A DNA stretch of 64,000 nucleotides, from positions 180,001 to 244,000 of the forward strand of contig WPIO01000208.1 in the NCBI GenBank assembly GCA_009760855.2, read 5' to 3'. Below the pieces are notes generated by a model. That model saw nothing but the letters and a program-made list of their open reading frames with translations, was not told the origin of the DNA and searched no databases. A program made the translations under genes and the position numbers. The stretch is from Cristatella mucedo (lineage: Eukaryota; Bryozoa; Phylactolaemata; Cristatellidae). This document shows positions 23,000-37,616 of this stretch, piece by piece. Positions within the stretch are counted from its first letter, which is position 1. Every line of letters starts with the position of its first letter.

Positions 23000-25900
23000 G
23001 ATCGAGAGGCCTGCATTGAAGCGAACAGTGGACATGAGTCGGCTGCCGAGACGAACTGCTCCGCCTTCGCCAGTAGCCAAGTCACAGGAGGCCGAGCTTC
23101 AGCCAACCGACGACTTCTGCCACTTTCTGCCACCAACTTGCTGCACTAGGACCCGGCGCTCGGCCAAGGGCAAAGGGCAGCAGCAGCAGCATTCACTGCA
23201 GCTATCGCTAAAAGCTTGACTTACTACGCAAACTCAATCAGACGCCTCACGTGACCAGTGACCGAAAGCATGCAGCGTGCACACCGCGAAAAGAATGGAG
23301 ACTCGTCATCCGCGCACGGGCGCCTAGGGGGGGGCCGTGCAGACGCACAGCAACTCACACAAACTCCGTCAGGATAGCACAGCAGCCACTGCAGCCTGTC
23401 CCTATTTGTCGACCGAGTTCAGAAGAGTTTACCGAGGTACACGAGAGTCCACGAGAGATCCTACGAGAGATCCACGAGCTGCCAGAAATCTGGATTGAAA
23501 AGCCACACAGGTCAGAGCAGAGATCAGAAACAGCGATCGCACGCCAGCAGCTTGCCCAGCGCCGCGGCCGCAGCTTGCCAGAGCCACTTTGCTTGCGATG
23601 GCGCTGAGTCGAGCTCTCTTAGACAACACAGCTGGCATGCTAAGTGACTTGCTGGCATGCTGTTCGCTTTAGTGCGCCACCGGCAGCGGCAAGGCTACTG
23701 CCAGAACGGCCATCGCCAGGTAGCCGTACGTCAGTAGCAGCAACAGCATAAGCAGCTACAGAAGCAGCTGCGAACCAACAGCAGCAGCAGAAGCAGCAGC
23801 CCACCTTCTGGCATGGTTATAGAGCAAGCCATGATCAACTGCATTGGACAACCTTATGACCCCAGAGGCATGGGTGGGACATGATACGAGAAAGCAAGCT
23901 GTCACACTCACCTATGTGGCATTGAAAACAGGCACGGTAATGATCATAACAAGTCGTCTGCGCGGCTGAAATAAGTAAATTAAACCTTATCCAGGTGCAT
24001 TGCAATGCACAGCAAGATGGTCGACAAATGGAGGTTAAATGCCATGCATTGCACCGTGCATGCAAAAGGACAAAAATGTCCGCCAAAATGCTTGAGTGCA
24101 CAGTAACACGATCAGGTGAGCCAGCGGTGAGAGTGCACCTCTAATGCATTCAGAGCGCACAAAAGCAAAAAGACAGCTTCACTCGTGCGTGGGGGAAGCT
24201 GGTTAGACCAGGTGCGTATTCACATGATAGTTTGCTAAAGGTATTACAGGTTATGATAGAAGCCGGAAGCTACTTCATTACAGGTGTTACAGGTGATTGA
24301 TAGAAGCCGAAATGAAGCTAATTCCAGTCTCTTTGGGTGTGTTGACCAACTGAAGGCCAGATTGACAAAAGGTTTCTGGTCAGCTGCAAATATCGGTATC
24401 AGACGAGTGGCAGCCGAGGACCGAGCTGTGCCAGAGCACTCCATGGCAAGGTCAAGGTCGCAAGGGTAGACCGGTGCACGGGGGGGGGGGGAGAGACACA
24501 GACAGAGAGACAGAGACAGGCAGACATACAGAGACACGGAGAGAGACAGAGAGCAAAGCGACCCGTGTGGCAGTTGACGCTTGACAAGGAGTCTGTGTAG
24601 CAAGGACAGAAGCAGTGTTGTGTGGGCACCTGAGCTGTTGACGACAGACCAGATGAGCTACAGGGTTTTCCACCAGCTGCTAACAATTAAGAGCACAAGT
24701 GGATGGGGATTGTGGTCTGCAGGTCACTGCAGCAATCTAAATGCAATGTCACAAATACACGAACTAGCCTGGCCGCTGCGGTCTTTTATCAAAGCCGACC
24801 CTGATTTCAGCTATCATCCTCAGCTGAAAGTAAACTGATTTTACAGTGGCACGTTTGACTTGTTGAAATGGCAATGCATTTTTGCAACTTAGCTTACACG
24901 TGCACTCACGCCTACACTAGACAGGTGCTAGACAGAGGTGCCGACGGACAGACGCACGGATAGCGTGAGAGGAGGTGAGAAAAAGAAGAAGAAACATAAC
25001 CACTTTGTCTACAGGAGAGCACAAACGAGTGCAGGATACGTTGGCTGATTAAACGGCCTCATCATCTAAATGGCTGCGTAGAGAGCCCACGAGCAGCTAT
25101 GACTCACTGCCTTGCAGCAAGCAGCAAATGATTGCCTCACGTTCGTGCAACATGCTCGAGTGCTCCCCCAACCCGGCTAAGACCTTGAGAAAACTACCTT
25201 TACAGGGTCCAATTAAGAACCATCTTGCATCCTGTATTCTCTACATCGGGGGGGGGGGAGGGTATACAGGGAGCCTTACTAGTCCACTTACAGCGTTTGC
25301 ACTTGCTGATGATGATGTGTTAAATGATTTATTAACAACGACTTACATGATGGCAGTTTGCAGATTTTTTAGGCATCTCATAAATGCACATTCTTAATCC
25401 TGAATACGAGTAATCTATAATTGGCTTAAGTATCAAGTCTATATATACGTGTTCTTCACCAAACTTTCGAGCTACATGGCATCCGGCAGAGCCGTCAGTG
25501 GCCATTCGGTGATTAAGTTGCCGAGACAGAGATCAGCAATTTAGACAACTGGGCAATCTGTTCGGAATCAGAACTAGCTTAAGAACGGTCCAATTGCATC
25601 GCTGTATCATTGCACGATTTCCAGCCCCAGCACCTCGTTAACACCTGAGGAACAGCTAACGGCTAATCATGAATGCCTAAGACGTGATTTTGATAAGAAG
25701 TTGTAAGAGCTACACTTGGTTCTAATTTTGACAGAACATAGGTGTGGCAGTAAGATACATTTAACAAATGGCAGCAAAGGTCATTCAATTTTTGCAAAAC
25801 GATCACAGCTAGGTCTCTGAGCTTGCATATACAAAGCACAAAGTATCCCACCAAGACTCGTTATGTACGAACAGACTGCCATCACATTGTTGCGCCCACA

Positions 25901-26224
25901 CCCCCATCAATAACTGCATGGCCTATGCACCTCTACTGGCCCCGAGTACCTCAAGCTTCGTTCACAGCAGCAAGGGTGCAGAACAAGCCGAACAGCAGGA
26001 CAAGGATATCTGCGGCTAGCAAGGGCTTACTTCGGCAACCGAGAAAACCTGTTTTACGTTCCGTTAGATTGCTCATCAGCATGGATGCTACTTAATTAAT
26101 CTGCGAAAACAAAACCTATTGATGAGCTACTCGAGAGCACCACAGTCTATCAAATCGCATGCTGTAACGTCAACATTGCAAATGGTCTAGACTTTCTGCA
26201 ACGGCCGACCATCCGAGCAATGAT
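23000..26224. other. Unassigned 3.2 kb
   Basis: Upstream of gene B. Contains G-runs (24480-24491, 25248-25259) and an impure purine tract near 24490-24560, but no coding or element signal that I can defend. Any first exon or promoter of gene B would lie here, but I cannot point to it. Confidence 0.35.
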
Positions 26225-26312
26225 AATAGCAATAATAATAACGATACATTTGGACAGTGCCCTCAGAGAACGAAATCTCTTTCTAGGCACTTTGTATACA
26301 GTGCGAAGGAAG
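26225..26312 (-). mobile_element. LINE-A 3' tail only
   Basis: 'aataataataacgatacatt' then 'cagtgccctcagagaacgaaatctctttctaggcac' and 'tgcgaaggaagc': diverged minus-strand terminus. Confidence 0.75.
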
Positions 26313-27827
<1,515 letters not shown>

Positions 27828-28405
27828 CCTTTAATAATAATAATAATGCATTTGACATGACGCCCTGAGCGAACTCAAATCTCTTTCGAGGTGCTTTACA
27901 TTTGCTGCAAAGGAAGCACAATAGAATGGTTGGAAGTATTCAATCAACAAAAAAAAACAATAAACAACAAAAAGAACATGGTTAGGGGTGTCATGTACAG
28001 GGTCGGCATGAGTGTTTGATTAGTAGGACCATGCACACTGTGAGCACTCATAAGCACATACAGCACGAATTACAGGAACCCACTAATTGCAGTAATAAAT
28101 ATATGCAATTTTAGTTTCTTTTTAAATGTGGACAAGTCAAGTGATGTCGTAGCGTAAGTCGGGAGTACGTTCCAGGCGTTGGTACCATGCGAACTAAAGG
28201 CACGGTCTCCACGGGATTTGAGATTTGTAAGAAGCACGAGTAAACAGTTAGATTCCAGAAAGCGGGTGGCACGATGCTTAGCATGGTGGGAGAGTATATC
28301 TGATATGTACAATTGAGCCAAAGGATAAAGGGACCTAAAAGTGAGTGAAATAAACCTTGAAGTCGATGTGTTGCCATCATTCGCTGAAAGAACTTCGATG
28401 GTGTC
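27828..28405 (-). mobile_element. LINE-A 3' fragment (left arm of inverted duplication)
   Basis: Minus-strand copy with (TAA)n tail, stem-loop and C-terminal coding fragment (QAKHRATRFLES-like block; AWNVLPTYATTSLDLSTFK). A near copy lies at 52310-52640, and a plus-strand remnant at 33705-33796. Confidence 0.85.
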
Positions 28406-28409
28406 TCTG

Positions 28410-28890
28410 GGTTAAAAGATGGAGAGTAAAGCTCTTATATTGCTGACCCACAAGACACTCTATGATTTGGATCCTTCACACCTAGCTGTCCATACCATGC
28501 CTCAGGTCCAGCATGGACAATAAATTAGCTGTTCCATTCCTTCACTTAAAAGACCATTGGCCACAAAAGCTTTTGCTCTGCAGGTTGTAGAAAGTGACAA
28601 CTCACTCTCGCAATTCTTACGCAACTTGATGACTTCTCTCTTGCTGCCGACTATGACCCATCCTTTTCAGCCCGGATGAGTTTCTACTTCCACGCTACTC
28701 ACTATTTCGACTGCTCTCCTGACTCAGCTATGCTTGCCACTTACTCGTTGTTGCATGAAATGAAGTCTGTTGACTACTTAATGCGTCCTAAAAGCTGCAT
28801 AGGCTTCGAGTGTCCGATGGAAAACTCTCCTGCGTAGCATCCACACAGTCTTTGTGATATAGCAGACGGAGATGCATTACACATCTTTAT
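28410..28890 (+). mobile_element. LINE-B 3' fragment
   Basis: Frame-broken plus-strand copy of the LINE-B C-terminus ('ctgacccacaagac' onward) and 3' region ending near 'agcagacggagatgcattac'. It abuts a minus-strand LINE-A; the same head-to-head pair recurs at 52310-53150, so the pair was duplicated as a unit. Confidence 0.85.
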
Positions 28891-29602
28891 ATTTACATCT
28901 CGAAGGCACATTTAAGTTATGCAGATAATTAATACCAGTGAGCTCGTATACTTGTGCGTAGTTGTTCAATTTGAAACTCTTCAAAGGCGGGGAATTGCTT
29001 TTAAGTAGAACCCTGAATGTTTCCAGTGGACTCACTCTGAGGTTCGGCTCGTATACAGATAATTATTCTAAACTTGAAACTACGCTTCTGCGTGATTTTA
29101 TTGGGCTCTGAATGTGATTACTGCGTATACTCAGCTGCGTAGAGAATTGTAGAAATGGCCGCCGTGACACATCGATGACGGGCCGTCGGTGACGCAGCTC
29201 GCTCGCATGCCACATCGATAGGTGCTATGTAAATTACGAATACAGCGTCTCTTAAAGTCTGCCTCTTTTAATTCGTCGCAGTGATTACCAGCCGGTGAGT
29301 GCTGGTGCCCACCAGTTAATCCACGTTTTCTGAATTACATTGATCAGATAGGTCAGTGGTAAGTGCGTCAAGAAATTTCATTGTTTCTGCTGGGCTACCC
29401 GACAGTGACCAACAGTCTAGTATCTAGATCAGGGATATTGTAAGGGCAACACTAACTCTTAAGCTCGTATGCCGCGGCATCCTTAGATACTGACCAAAGC
29501 GAGTCCGCTAGCAATATACAGCGATTGCTCTTATTTCAGTTTCAAAATGGCTGCACTGAAAAAAGAGGCCAAATTCGTGTCGGCCCGAGAACCGCAGCTT
29601 AA
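28891..29602. repeat. Duplicated block X, left part
   Basis: Non-coding sequence that recurs with about 85-90% similarity by eye at 53150-53800 and, in inverted form and only for its first part, at 33040-33190. Nothing in it looks like a gene. Confidence 0.7.
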
Positions 29603-29890
29603 GGGAGTACCGGTGCCATTGTTGTAGGGCCGAGTTGTCGACGATGCAAGCAGCCTGGCCATATAGTGAGGGAATGCGGGCAGCCGAAGCAGGCTCAGGT
29701 TCGCAGTGGACCGGCCACGAGGTTTCCACGCGCTGCTCTCATCCGTCGAGCGACAACACGCGCTGGGGCTGCAGGTGGGAGAAACCCATTTAGACTGTGC
29801 ACGTCACAGAGTCACTGCGTTTTAGTCCGTCGTGTACGTTTCCAGAGTCACGGCGCCTGTTTTTTTTCTAACCACCGACGCCACGCCTAG
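29603..29890 (+). pseudogene. Gag-like CCHC zinc-knuckle open frame
   Basis: The frame after a TAA at 29600-29602 contains a perfect zinc knuckle at 29636-29677: C-R-R-C-K-Q-P-G-H-I-V-R-E-C (C-x2-C-x4-H-x4-C). An Arg/Ser-rich stretch follows to a TAG at 29888-29890. CCHC knuckles are typical of retroelement Gag and some nucleic-acid-binding host proteins. No protease, polymerase or long terminal repeat is visible next to it, so it is a remnant. The paralogous copy near 53795-53840 has lost the first Cys and gained a stop inside the knuckle. Confidence 0.5.
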
Positions 29891-30582
29891 TCTAGTTTCA
29901 GAGTGGCCATAGTTCAGAGTTAAGAGTTTCCAGCCGGAGCAGCCACGCTGTCAATGTAGCATGCGTGCGGGCAGCGCCGCCGGTCCGTCATCGATGCAAC
30001 AGTCGCGGGAATGGGAATCAGAAAGAATAGGCAGAGGGCTGGCGGAGAGAGCTCTACTCCAGTCAAGCTCCGCGTGTCGAAAATTAACTAGCTGGGTCCC
30101 CGGGCGTTCTGTGCTTCGCGCCAGACGGTGACTAAACCACGCCTTGCGAGCATTTACTTCAGTCGTCTTCGTCCGAGTGCTCAATTTAGCTAAGCGTGGC
30201 CATTGTAAACTAGCTTCTGAAGTTTGGAAAATCTCTGGGTCTAGTGGTGGTCTTCTCCCGTCAGGCTGCCTTTTTCATGAATTTCTCTTAGTAAACGCCT
30301 AGCGTGCGAGGCTGCTGGTGAAAATGCGCAGATTTGCGTGGCTGCGCATGACAAAGTAAAGTAGCTGGCTCGACAGCTTTCTTTCTACAGTGGCGGAATA
30401 GCCGAAGTGCTTTTCAATTCAGCTAGCCATTAATGCATGCACACGCCGCACAAGCTGCACTAGCTGCTTCTCATTCGTCAGAGCTCGCTTCTAAGCGCAC
30501 TGTCGCTAAACTTCGACGTCGGCGGTATTGAGAAGATCCAGCTTTATTAAGCAGCGTTTACTCCTATTCGGTGCACGCACGC

Positions 30583-31038
30583 CTAGTAGGTGCGATGAGT
30601 GTACAAGCGAACTTCACGCAGACGTTGCGTCTTCGTTGCGATGAGACAGCGGCTTGAACACACAGCATGGCCGAGTTCTGTGTCATCCAAATCTATGCTA
30701 CAGTTTCGCCTACAAAAATAGGCGCTCGAATTCGGGACGAGCGCTCCATATAGCGGCGGCCGCGATTCTGGGGCGCGTCGGATCGATGCTGCACGCCGCC
30801 GCCGCACAGCGTCGATCCGATGGATGGCGCGCTCGCCGCCGCCGCACCGACCTCGCTCGAAAGCCTTTAGAGGCTGCTTTTCTAGAGATTCAGCCTTGAG
30901 GTTGACCTTCTGCTCACGCGAGATGAGCGCGGCCGTCGTGCTCCTCGCTGGGGCCGCGCCCACCTCTGCTGCAGCAGCCGCATCCGCCCTGGCCGCTTCA
31001 ACTTTCTTGATGACGCGTCCGTCGGTGCAGACGCAGGC
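30583..31038 (-). pseudogene. Decayed tail exon, copy U0 of the gene D tail
   Basis: Very similar to gene D's tail exon at 57846-58351 (block around 30000-31140 matches 57309-58470). The acceptor position corresponds to about 31039, but about 11 bp present in gene D (encoding K-T-C-P) are missing just inside, so the frame breaks after the acceptor. The rest of the frame (SREQKVNLKAESLEK, then an Arg-rich stretch and SAYFCRRNCSIDLDDTELGH) stays open to 30583. The partner cysteine exon E (32225-32500) is also decayed and no membrane exon remains between them. Confidence 0.6.
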
Positions 31039-31189
31039 CTTCCACGCACCAAAAAAAGGGGTGTACCACTACAGCTCGCTCAGCAAGCGTCAGCGCCGCA
31101 GCGGCTAGGAAAACGAGAAAAAGTAGCCTTCGCTGAACGGATGCTCCCGTGAAAACTTCGTTCCTCAGCCGAGCAGTTCAGCCGAGCTA

Positions 31190-31740
31190 CATTGCACAGA
31201 CAGCAAAGATGGATTTGCCCCACGGCGAATCACGCCTCACTATAAGATTTCCACCAGCTTGAAACGGCGGGCGAGGACGAGACAAATCTAGGGAGCGATA
31301 CCGAAACTAAGGCAGCAGCAGCACGTGGGCCTGCTCAGCGCTCGCCTGGAATGCTGCTTATTTCCCGATAGCTGGATCCATCACCTGAGCACAGAGATGC
31401 TGCCGATCTGGACCGAGATGTCGCAATGCAGGGCGTGCAATGTCGTGCAACGCTCTGCCGATCGAAACGCCATATCATCGGCATGCTGCCGTGCAGCAGA
31501 AGCAGCAGCTGCAGCTGCCTCGTCTCTGTAATCTACTATAGCGGCAGCGACAGGAGCAGCAGCAGTGGCGGCAGCAGCTGTAGCAGCGGCAGCAGTACCG
31601 ACAAACACTTGGAGTCGGCTTTTCTAGGTGAGAGTGGCGACTACGGAGGCTAATAGTAGGGGTCATGCTTGCGGCATGCGAGACAGAGCAGCGCCTTAGC
31701 GATAGCTTAAAAAAGGACGTAATGTGGCAGGGATGATGCT
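31190..31740. repeat. Duplicated block Z, copy 1 (includes left inverted arm 31357-31733)
   Basis: A block starting 'cacagacagc' and running through CAG-rich sequence to 'gcgccttagcgatagctt'. It recurs at 51640-52190 and 60070-60620 in the same orientation. Its last 377 bp also recur inverted, nearly identical, at 32661-33037. Confidence 0.85.
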
Positions 31741-31789
31741 AAAGCGGTTTTTTCCAAAACCCGAGTCAAATTGCTTAATAGAAACAGAG

Positions 31790-32165
<376 letters not shown>

Positions 32166-32224
32166 CTGGGAGATCAAACGAAAGCTCTTTGGGCGAATCC
32201 ACTTGTCGATGCATGGTATGTCAC

Positions 32225-32500
32225 AGCGGCACCACTCTCTGCACTCATGAGGCTCATCACCGAATGTGCAGGTGTCCGTGCATCTTCGTGGCAAGTAATT
32301 TCTCCAGTAGCAACCACCTGCTGGAAAAGTGTTTTGCATTCCATAAGAACACGCAACCATTGACTCATCGCTGTTTCATGAGCCGTCCGTGGAATCCGTG
32401 ACCCGTAGATGTGCGGCTACTGCGTTGCTCGCCAGATGCGGATGAAGAAGAAACATGTGTACCAGCCGACGAAAAATCGTCCACACTCATTTTAAGGCTC
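32225..32500 (-). pseudogene. Exon E: decayed cysteine-rich ectodomain exon
   Basis: Paralogue of gene D's cysteine exon (61139-61413), alignable base by base over its whole length and into both flanks. Domain residues survive in order (QNTFPAGGC-Y; LPRRC-x3-C-TFGDEP; EC-x3-C). However, the first core Cys codon has become TGA, the Cys after C-Y has become Trp, the Gly of the N-G turn has become Tyr, the donor gtgagt has become gtgaca, and the N-terminal hydrophobic frame is broken. This is therefore a dead copy. It lies at the centre of the inverted duplication, between the two Z arms. Confidence 0.75.
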
Positions 32501-32660
32501 TAAAACGAGGCGTTCAGATCAGGCATCAGCAGCTAATTGTAAGCGAACCGTCGACAGCTGGCAAAGTGTGCCAGTGCCGCTCTTTCTCCGTCTTCTTCCC
32601 TCCATCCTTCCTATCTTCTCCTTTCCTTCGCTTCTCTTCTTTGGAAGCGCTCGTCGAGGT

Positions 32661-33037
32661 CCCTGCCTGCATTACGTCCTTTTTTAAGCTATCGCTAAGG
32701 CGCTGCTCTGTCTCGCATGCCGCAAGCATGACCCCTACTATTAGCCTCCGTAGTCGCCACTCTCACCTAGAAAAGCCGACTCCAAGTGTTTGTCGGTACT
32801 GCTGCCGCTGCTACAGCTGCTGCCGCCACTGCTGCTGCTCCTGTCGCTGCCGCTATAGTAGATTACAGAGACGAGGCAGCTGCAGCTGCTGCTACTGCTG
32901 CACGGCAGCATGTCGATGATATGGCGTTTCGATCGGCAGAGCATTGCACGACATTGCACGCCCTGCATTGCGACATCTCGGTCCAGATCGGCAGCATCTC
33001 TGTGCTCAGGTGATGGATCCAGCGATCGGGAAATAAG
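32661..33037. repeat. Inverted copy of block Z (right arm)
   Basis: Reverse complement of 31357-31733, with only scattered differences and one or two small indels by eye. The arms enclose about 930 bp holding the GA tract and exon E. Confidence 0.9.
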
Positions 33038-33039
33038 CG

Positions 33040-33700
33040 TGAGTCCATTAGAAACAGTCAGGGCTATGCTTACGAACAATTTCTTTCCTTTGAAGAGTTT
33101 CAATTTGAACAACTGCCCACAAGTATACGAACTGACAGGCATTAACAGTCTTCATAACGTAAAGGTGGCTTCGCGGTGTAAATGTAAAGTTGTGTAATGC
33201 ATCAATGTCTGCTATTCCACAAAGCCACAAAGACTACGTGGATTCTACGTAGGTGAGTTTTCCGTAGGACACTCGAAGCCTAAGCAGCTTTTAGAACGCA
33301 TTTGGTAGTCAACAGACTTAACCTCATGCAACAACGAGTAAGTGGCAAGCATAGCTGAGTCAGGAGAGCAGTCGATGTAGTGAGTAGCATGGAAGTAGCA
33401 GCCCATCCGGGCTGAAAACGATGGATCAAAGTAGGCAGTAAGAGAGAAATTATCGTTGCGTAAGAATTGCGAGAGTGAGTTCCTCGGTCTAGACCCTGCA
33501 GAGCAAAAGCTTCTATGGCCAACGGTCTTTTAAGGGAAGGAATGGAACAGCTAATTTGTTGTCCATGCTGGACCTGTGGCATGGTATGGACAGCTAGCTA
33601 TGAAGGATCCAATCATAGGGGATCTTGGGGGTCAGCAATATAAGAGCTTTACACTACATCTTTTAATCAAGAGACAACATCGAAGCTCTTGCAAGGAAGG
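33040..33700 (-). mobile_element. Inverted block X edge plus LINE-B 3' fragment
   Basis: 33040-33190 is the inverted start of block X (compare 53110-53310). 33195-33700 is a minus-strand LINE-B 3' end that matches 28410-28890 and 52640-53150 in reverse. Confidence 0.8.
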
Positions 33701-33704
33701 ATAG

Positions 33705-33796
33705 TAACACATCGACTTCAAGGTTTATTTCGCTCACTTTTAGGTTCCCTTATTTTTTGGCTTCACCGTACCGATCAGATCTACTCTCCCACCCTC
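33705..33796 (+). mobile_element. LINE-A fragment
   Basis: Short plus-strand piece of LINE-A coding sequence ('acatcgacttcaaggtttat...cagatctactctcccacc'), corresponding to the LFRSLxSLAPxYLSDLLxH region. It forms the outer edge of the right inverted arm. Confidence 0.75.
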
Positions 33797-34079
33797 GTTC
33801 AGCCGGGGTCCCGCTTTTGATTGAGCGTAAATTATTTCAAGGAGTGAGCGGCTCACAAGGAACGTTCAGGGCTCAGCTGAGCTACAGTCGGTGTATTTCA
33901 GGCACTGGAACCCAACTGCGTCACTCCAATGTCACCGCTGACGTAGAAAAGAATTGGTTGACCTTTGGAAGCGCTCGTCGAGGTGGGCGTGTTCCGCTTC
34001 CCTATCAAAATCCTGGCCCCTCTCTTGCAGCGCGATACTGTCTGGCTGGCAGCGCCGTTTTCTTGCAGGCCGTGATAGC
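33797..34079. repeat. Repeat R, joined to SINE-B
   Basis: About 280 bp that recur at 63633-63904 ('cttttgattgagc', 'gctcagctgagctacagtcg', 'cgctcgtcgaggtgggcgtg'). Both copies run straight into a SINE-B head, so R plus SINE-B moves or is duplicated as one composite. Confidence 0.85.
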
Positions 34080-34225
34080 CCTTCTAAAATTATGGCGACT
34101 CGCTCTCCGCGACCGAGGTCGTGGGTACGCATCCTGCAGTTGGGAGATCCTTTATTGCAATCTGCAAGCAGCGGCGATAGCTTCTTCTGCCGCATTGCAA
34201 ATGAGGCTGCTAAATAAGTTAACAA
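34080..34225 (+). mobile_element. SINE-B copy
   Basis: Plus-strand copy with 'cgaccgaggtcgtgggtacg', 'atcctgcagttgggagatcc' and 'gaggctgctaaataagtt'. The A-box region is degraded. Confidence 0.7.
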
Positions 34226-35174
34226 ATTAATATTTTGTATTTTTCTAAATATGTTTACCTACATAGATTTTAAAATATAAATATTTTACTTATAAAAATA
34301 TCTATTTATGTAAATAATTTTATTTTTATATTTTGTAGCGATTGCACCGCTGCTCGACGACTCAGTCTATCGTCTTGGCATGCGAGCTTTGCGAAGGTTC
34401 GTATATTTCAGCGGCGCTCAGCGTCTGGAATCTCCCAACCTCTCTCTGCTCAGTCCGCTCGGCCGCTGTCGGCCCGCTGTCGGCCGGGGTGCTCTTGCAG
34501 CGAGAAAACGGCGAAATTTCCGGACGATGCTGAAGACGATAGCCAGGCTGCAGACGGCTTTGCAGACGTACCAGAGGACTGATTCTGCACATCGTGCCAT
34601 CGGCTGATGCAGACCGCCGCTAGGCGGGGAGAGGGTGCACGCCGACACGGGCTCCTCGGCCATTTTGATGATCTTGGACCAGCTGCTCCCCCTTATCGAC
34701 CTTCGTGTCGGAGGTCTCGGCGGTTCGAATACCGCGTGCCCGGGGATGACGCAACACGCGTTCCTGTTTCTAATTAGGGGTACGAGATCTCTCAGTGCGT
34801 TTGAGCACCATACGATTTCATCTTACGGTTCAGCAATACTCGCATTTCCTACGATTGACCTTTCCGGACGTAAACCGATAGCGGCAACGATCGCAGATAG
34901 ATGGCAAGCTCAGCGTACTTGACTCACTCTATTAGTTCCGGCTAGAATAAATTAAATACATTTAACAAATAAATAGCAAAAAGTAAATAAATTCCCTAAG
35001 AAGCGCTTAGTCGACCAGTTATAAGTGGATGGCAAGCGTCTCTTGACCGCTCGTCCTCGAGCGGCGCGGCTTCGCACCGAGCACACGCTAACCAGCTCGA
35101 AGGAGCCTCAATCTCGAATAGCTGGAAAACTGACTGCGAATTGCGTCGTCGCCCGCACAGAGTATGCGATCTAG
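34226..35174. other. Unassigned; AT-rich 34225-34340
   Basis: No gene seen. The AT-rich start follows the SINE-B end. Confidence 0.4.
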
Positions 35175-36128
35175 GGTGGCCAGCCAAACGAAACCATTTT
35201 TTGTTAGGTTATTCGTTGACTTTTCACACGAGAGGCTGAGATCTCGTGTGGCTGGATTAAAAGGATTTGCTCTTCCAATAGGTTATGCTATAGTGCGACC
35301 ATCACCACGTGCTCGAAATTTAGGTGTCGTTTTTGACAGCTGCCTTAATCTCAAAAGCTTCATTCAGAAGTTTGCCTCTACAGCTAACCATCGCATCCGA
35401 TCCCTATCCAAGATAGGGGGTGTCTCCCACAGTGGCTTGTAAAAAATTTAACTAGCTCTTTAGTTCTGTCTTGGCTTGATTATTGTAATTCCCTTTGGCT
35501 GGGCTGCCAAAGAAAGCCATTAGGCCACTGAGCGGACTGTGAATATGGCTGCAAGGCTAGTCTTCAAGTCCCAGCGGTTTGAGCACGTGTCTCCTTTGCT
35601 AAAAGAGCTAGGATGGATGCCGGTTGAGCAACGGATACAGAGCAAAGTTCTTACGCTGACCCACAAGGCCCGCCACGGCTTGGCTCCTTCGTACCTACCT
35701 GAAGTGCTGCATCAGTTTCAGCCTGTTCGCGCCCTCAGGTCCTGTGTGGACAATAAATTAGCTGTCCCATTCCTCCACTTAAAGACGGTTGGCGACAGAA
35801 GCTTTAGCTCTGCAGGTCCTAGACTGTGGAACTCGCCTCGACAATTCTTACGCAACGACAACTACTCTCCTACTGCCGACTATGGCACATCCTTTTCAGC
35901 GGCCCTGAACTGCTACTTCTATGCTACTCACTACCTCACCTGCTCTCCTGACTCTGCTATGCTTGCCACTTTCTCTTTGTTGCGTGAGACGAAGTCTGTT
36001 GGCTACCGAATGCGTACCGAAAGCCGCTTAGGCTGTGAGTGCGCTATACAAAACTCTCCTGCCTAACACCCACATGGTCTTTATGACTTTGTGGAGTTAC
36101 AGACGGAGATACATTACATTAAATTACA
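35175..36128 (+). mobile_element. LINE-B, best preserved 3' half
   Basis: Reverse-transcriptase C-terminal part (ARNLGVVFDSCLNLKSFIQK; ANHRIRSLSKIGGVSHSG) is readable at 35300-35442. After a frame break comes a 175-codon frame at 35539-36066 with AARLVFKSQRFEHVSPLLKE, VEQRIQSKVLTLTHKA and FSSAGPRLWN, ending in a stop near the 3' region. The layout matches the end of CR1/L2-type ORF2 but is distinct from LINE-A in sequence and in its 3' end, which lacks the LINE-A stem-loop. 5'-truncated and frame-broken. Confidence 0.85.
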
Positions 36129-36139
36129 TCTCGTTTCGA

Positions 36140-36472
<333 letters not shown>

Positions 36473-36474
<2 letters not shown>

Positions 36475-37124
36475 CGAGGGTTACCAGAGATGAACTCTCC
36501 ATGTAGGTATCGAGGGTTTACAGTGGATAAACGTCACCTTGGGATAGTGATAGTTGCGCTCTGGGCTGTTGCTACTTCCCAGACTAATCATAAACAATTC
36601 ACTTATTTCATTTAAATAAGTATCAGGTACTACTTGGTCTACTCCGTGGAAAGAAAGCGGGGAGAATCTTGCGCCCGGGTTTCCCCAGCGTGTTTCCCGA
36701 CAGGCCACGTGACAAAATACCCGGCGCCTGCCGCTAGTACGGGTAGAGGGTGTTTAGCTTGCCGGAATGGCGGCGTCAGCTGAACCAGTTGTGCTGTGGC
36801 TGATAATCATAATTCTCGATGGCGCGATAATCTATGGCCGATGCCGCATAAAAGCTGGCACCAAGAGGTGAGAGAACAGTTGTTACACCGGACATGGAAT
36901 TGGCATTGGGGCTGATTTGAGCACCAGGTCACAGAACCGTGAGCGGACGTCATAGCCCCTGTTGAATGCCTGCAACCGTTCGCTACTGTCGGATAGAGTT
37001 GTCTATAGTATGGATATAAACTTGTTGTGTAACTGTATGAACGCGCTTTGTCTCTGCCGTGTTCCTGCTACTGCCGACATACCATGCTTGCATTGGCGCA
37101 GCACCTCCGAGCAAATAACTAAAT
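36473..37124. other. Unassigned sequence
   Basis: Nothing recognised beyond a repeated 'tatcgagggtt' (36472 and 36508). Confidence 0.35.
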
Positions 37125-37262
37125 AAAATTCATTTGTACATCGCCCCAAGAGAACTTAATCTCTATTCAGGTGCTTCACATATGCCTAGGGGCTCGAGCC
37201 CACGACCTCAGCCAGACTTTGGTCGGGGCGAGCCCCTTAACCGCTGGACCAAACCAGGTCGC
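37125..37262 (-). mobile_element. SINE-A copy
   Basis: Nearly complete minus-strand copy: 'aattcatttgtacatcgccc', 'agagaacttaatctctattc', 'gggctcgagccca', 'cagccagactttggtcgggg', 'ccttaaccgctggacc'. Confidence 0.9.
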
Positions 37263-37616
37263 AGCTAGCCGTGCCACGAGGTTCAGATGCCAAGAGTATT
37301 CATGGACTCTGCGGCTGAGACTGGCGCCGTTACGAGCGCTGCGTTTGCGATCTAGTTGTGACCGCACGTGGCAGCCGCACACCAGGTTTTTAGCACCGCC
37401 TTCAAGCTTCAGTCGTGCGAAAAGCCTGTTTGAACCTTAATAATGTAAATGTTTTATTTTCTGTTCTACTGATTGCGGGCATACAGGCTATATTCATACA
37501 CAGTGCTTTACTAGCGTCGTGCCCGCAACTGCTCCCTCATAATCAGTCTTTTTAGGGGGGCGCACCCGTGCTGACTCACTCAGGCTGCAGATACAGGCGC
37601 TGCTCTACTCTCTGCT

